DNA of 64,000 bases, from contig QQVE01000065.1 of assembly GCA_003389325.1 (NCBI GenBank), positions 1-64,000 of the forward strand, read 5' to 3'. Below are positions 62,501 through 64,000 of this stretch, in pieces. The notes beneath the pieces were generated by a model. It saw only the letters and a list, made by a program, of their open reading frames with translations, had not been told where the DNA came from and made no database searches. The stretch comes from Planctomycetota bacterium (GTDB lineage: Bacteria > Planctomycetota > Planctomycetia > Pirellulales > PALSA-1355). Positions within the stretch are counted from its first letter, which is position 1. The number at the start of each line of letters is the position of its first letter. The position numbers were made by a program, and so were the translations under genes.

Positions 62501-63955
62501 GTGATTGACCATGATCTAGCGACCGATCGGTTCTTGCGCGCCGTCGAAAACAGCGTCAACACGCAAATCCATCGGCAATGCGAGCAGCTTGGCGAGAGCC
62601 TGCGCGATCTGCTCTACGATTTGCTCAACTACCCACCGGAGCGATCGCGCCGCGACTCGTTGGCGATCTTCGCGGATCACTGGTCCGCCCGCGGCCTACG
62701 CCTGACTCCACGAACGGTCAGGTCAATTGAGCAGCTAATTGAGGACGAGAGAGGCGTTCGTGGTGCCGAACTTGGTTGGGGAATTGGCGCAGAGGATCGC
62801 CGAGCCGATGCGCCAGCGGTACTCTTGGCCGCGGCCCCCCGTGGCCGAGGCCGCAGCGGGAAGGGATCAAGAGGTAATAGTGGCGGCCGTCGAAGGCAAG
62901 CAGCGAAACCTCCTGCGGGCATTGATTCTCGCAACTATCCCCGAGGAGAGTGGGTCACAGGCGTAGAGGGCAACGGGTTGCGCAAACTCGAAAAGCCGAT
63001 CACGATCGGGAAAACAGGAGAGGTTGTCACGCATATCGAGTTCCGCAATGGATTTCCCGTTCTCGACAAATGGGCCCTGCCAAACCAGGACGTGACCATC
63101 GCGATCACAGGGAATCCTGACTTCGACAGGATAGAGGCCCGGAAGGCATGGAAGCACACGCATGGGGACGTTCCGCAAAAGGTCGTATTTCATCATGATG
63201 GAAACTTCACTGAGCTTGGAAAACACAAGAACCACCGGATTATGGCAGGTAGGATGCAAATGCTTCCCGGCGAGTTCCATCGCGTACTGAAACACAAAGG
63301 ATCGGCGTCGTTAGCACGTTTCCATTACTTGAACGAAAAGGTGGCCCGTGAAGTCAATGAATTGGCCAGGAAAGGAAAGGGGCCTCTTGTCGCTCTGCAA
63401 AGGCGACTTGCCCAACGGGTCACCAGAAGCCTTCGCATTGGACGTGTTGTTCCAATAGTCGGCGGACTGATCACGCTGTATTTCTTTGCAGAAGATGTCG
63501 AAGCGCACGGGCTTGGCGGAGCAGTCGTTCGCGCGACACCGCTGTTGGGAGATATCGTGTCGGCCGCAGACTTGGGAAGGGAACTGGCCGCGGAGATCCG
63601 TGCTGCGGCTCGCAGGCGGATCAAGGATGCCGAGGACAGGGCAAATCTCCCAGTCAAGGCGGCACAGAGAGACGCCGCAGAAGCCACGTCGGCGGCTTTC
63701 ATAGAGATTGCTCGCACACTACCAGTCACGAAGGAATACATGCGACTTGAAGAGATCGAGCAGGCTGTTAGAGATGCAATCAGGGGTTTTACGGCGAGGT
63801 CTACCCAATGTATCTTCACATTCATACGGGAACCCATGGAGGCGCTGCGGCAATCGACATCGAGAGGCGACTTCGGGCCGCGAGACACAAGATGGAGCAG
63901 GAGCTACAACAGAGGCTACAGAAGCCCCCAAAACTGGATTGGCAGGGCCCTCTAA
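62501..63955 (+). CDS. HNH/endonuclease VII-type (WHH/LHH-like) nuclease, probable polymorphic toxin; frame disturbed
   Basis: A 484-codon ORF from GTG 62501, with a strong AGGAGGGAG about nine bases upstream. Residues 1-85 are helical. Residues 145-275 match the HNH/endonuclease VII toxin layout: 'GEWVTGVEGNG', 'VTIAITGNPDFDRIEARKAW', a HH pair in VVFHHDGNF (His231-His232), then MQMLPGEFHRVLKHKG (252-267, His260 and His265). The WHH family reads WHH...MQLVP...H...H.GG, so these are the metal and base ligands. Residues 313-336 are hydrophobic, followed by a long helical tail. The zero-frame segments at about 85-140 and after 430 look like wrong-frame sequence, rich in Arg, Ser and Gly, so the real product may use other frames there. 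Confidence 0.65.
   Translation: MIDHDLATDRFLRAVENSVNTQIHRQCEQLGESLRDLLYDLLNYPPERSRRDSLAIFADHWSARGLRLTPRTVRSIEQLIEDERGVRGAELGWGIGAEDRRADAPAVLLAAAPRGRGRSGKGSRGNSGGRRRQAAKPPAGIDSRNYPRGEWVTGVEGNGLRKLEKPITIGKTGEVVTHIEFRNGFPVLDKWALPNQDVTIAITGNPDFDRIEARKAWKHTHGDVPQKVVFHHDGNFTELGKHKNHRIMAGRMQMLPGEFHRVLKHKGSASLARFHYLNEKVAREVNELARKGKGPLVALQRRLAQRVTRSLRIGRVVPIVGGLITLYFFAEDVEAHGLGGAVVRATPLLGDIVSAADLGRELAAEIRAAARRRIKDAEDRANLPVKAAQRDAAEATSAAFIEIARTLPVTKEYMRLEEIEQAVRDAIRGFTARSTQCIFTFIREPMEALRQSTSRGDFGPRDTRWSRSYNRGYRSPQNWIGRAL
62739..62966 (+). other. Coding-like segment in a second frame inside the nuclease ORF
   Basis: Frame 0 is open from 62739 to TAG 62964-62966. It reads like real protein ('NLVGELAQRIAEPMRQRY', then 'QRNLLRALILATIPEESGSQ'), while the ORF's own frame there is Arg/Gly-rich. 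By hand count about 75 percent of 69 codons end in G or C in this frame, against about 48 percent in the ORF frame. No ATG starts it. It may be the true continuation of the N-terminal part after a +1 shift at about 62740. Confidence 0.5.
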
Positions 63956-63960
63956 GCTAG
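63772..63960 (+). other. Coding-like C-terminus in the -1 frame
   Basis: Frame 1 opens at 63772 and ends TAG 63958-63960. Read from GGG 63784 it gives GFYGEVYPMYLHIHTGTHGG, followed by a helical 'IDIERRLRAARHKMEQELQQ' and the end 'DWQGPLS'. The parallel zero frame is Arg/Ser-rich and looks like noise. The two frames join at a slippery heptamer. Confidence 0.55.
63784..63790 (+). promoter_or_regulatory. Candidate -1 ribosomal frameshift site G GGT TTT
   Basis: In the ORF frame the codons are AGG GGT TTT ACG. The last G of AGG with GGT and TTT makes the X XXY YYZ heptamer. A slip back by one base gives GGG TTT TAC GGC, entering the frame that reads like a genuine C-terminus. The product would have about 486 residues, close to 484. 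An indel in the G4T4 run would give the same picture. Confidence 0.4.
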
Positions 63961-63973
63961 TTGATGTAGACCT

Positions 63974-64000
63974 ATGCTCAACCTCTCACTTCCCATCCTC
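63974..64000 (+). CDS. Possible start of the next gene (cut by window edge)
   Basis: ATG 63974 opens a frame (MLNLSLPIL) that is still open at the window end, 14 bases after the stop of the -1 frame reading. Toxin genes of this type are usually followed by an immunity gene, so this is a natural place for one. Nine codons are far too few to judge. Confidence 0.2.

Overview
The window is GC-rich bacterial chromosome that reads as a member of the Planctomycetota, most likely the Pirellulales. The signs are a DUF1501 gene downstream of a DUF1549/DUF1553 gene, PEP-CTERM proteins, large exported proteins carrying an N-terminal LEPR-type motif, a DUF1080 protein, LL-diaminopimelate aminotransferase, and the dispersed palindromic repeats that read through as spurious peptides such as SPKRERG and HAHASVSMAP. 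This assignment rests on gene content, not on a marker tree. No rRNA, tRNA or CRISPR array was recognised.

Layout. 1-2062: the end of an unidentified gene and three small envelope-type genes. 2256-5138: uvrA. 5167-9977: a very large sialidase/LamG/dockerin-like exoprotein and a thioredoxin-fold protein. 10074-13655: an enolase-superfamily enzyme, a creatininase-family enzyme and an MFS carrier, which look like a small catabolic set. 13652-16976: envelope proteins of unknown role and fructose-1,6-bisphosphatase. 17134-18858: a TetR regulator with a perfect 18-bp palindrome at its start codon and a DUF418 membrane protein. 18943-24555: a YchF-like GTPase and the MoxR/DUF58/transglutaminase cluster. 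24736-30433: a PHP-domain protein, a divergent RNase HII-like protein, SixA-type phosphatase, a DUF1080 protein, small zinc proteins and a Cys/Gly-repeat exported protein. 30616-35232: a transglutaminase-DUF1549/1553-DUF1501 run. 35421-39345: dapL, nadA and an NAD-dependent epimerase. 39346-41197: two repeat-rich spacers around a PEP-CTERM gene. 41198-49211: DinB, TPR and CPXCG proteins, then a GH64-like exoprotein, an animal-type haem peroxidase and a YHYH protein. 49326-54591: a methyltransferase and a tandem pair of 725-residue cation-chloride-cotransporter-like permeases. 54789-61556: a second GH64-like protein (PEP-CTERM), membrane and hypothetical proteins, an Ldh-type dehydrogenase/NHL/MFS set and a prepilin-like protein.

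The most unusual locus is at the right edge, 61706-64000. An acidic low-complexity protein is followed by an ORF with an HNH/endonuclease VII-type (WHH/LHH-like) nuclease domain, the kind found in polymorphic toxins. Coding signal in that ORF switches frame twice. One switch falls exactly on a canonical -1 slippery heptamer (G GGT TTT), after which a much more protein-like C-terminus is read. Whether this is recoding, decay or sequence error cannot be settled from the sequence alone.

Other points of interest are the RNase HII-like protein with an apparent Asp-to-Glu active-site change, the Gly-Ser-Cys-Gly repeat protein, and four families of mobile palindromic repeats. One repeat copy lies inside the coding sequence ahead of a signal peptide.
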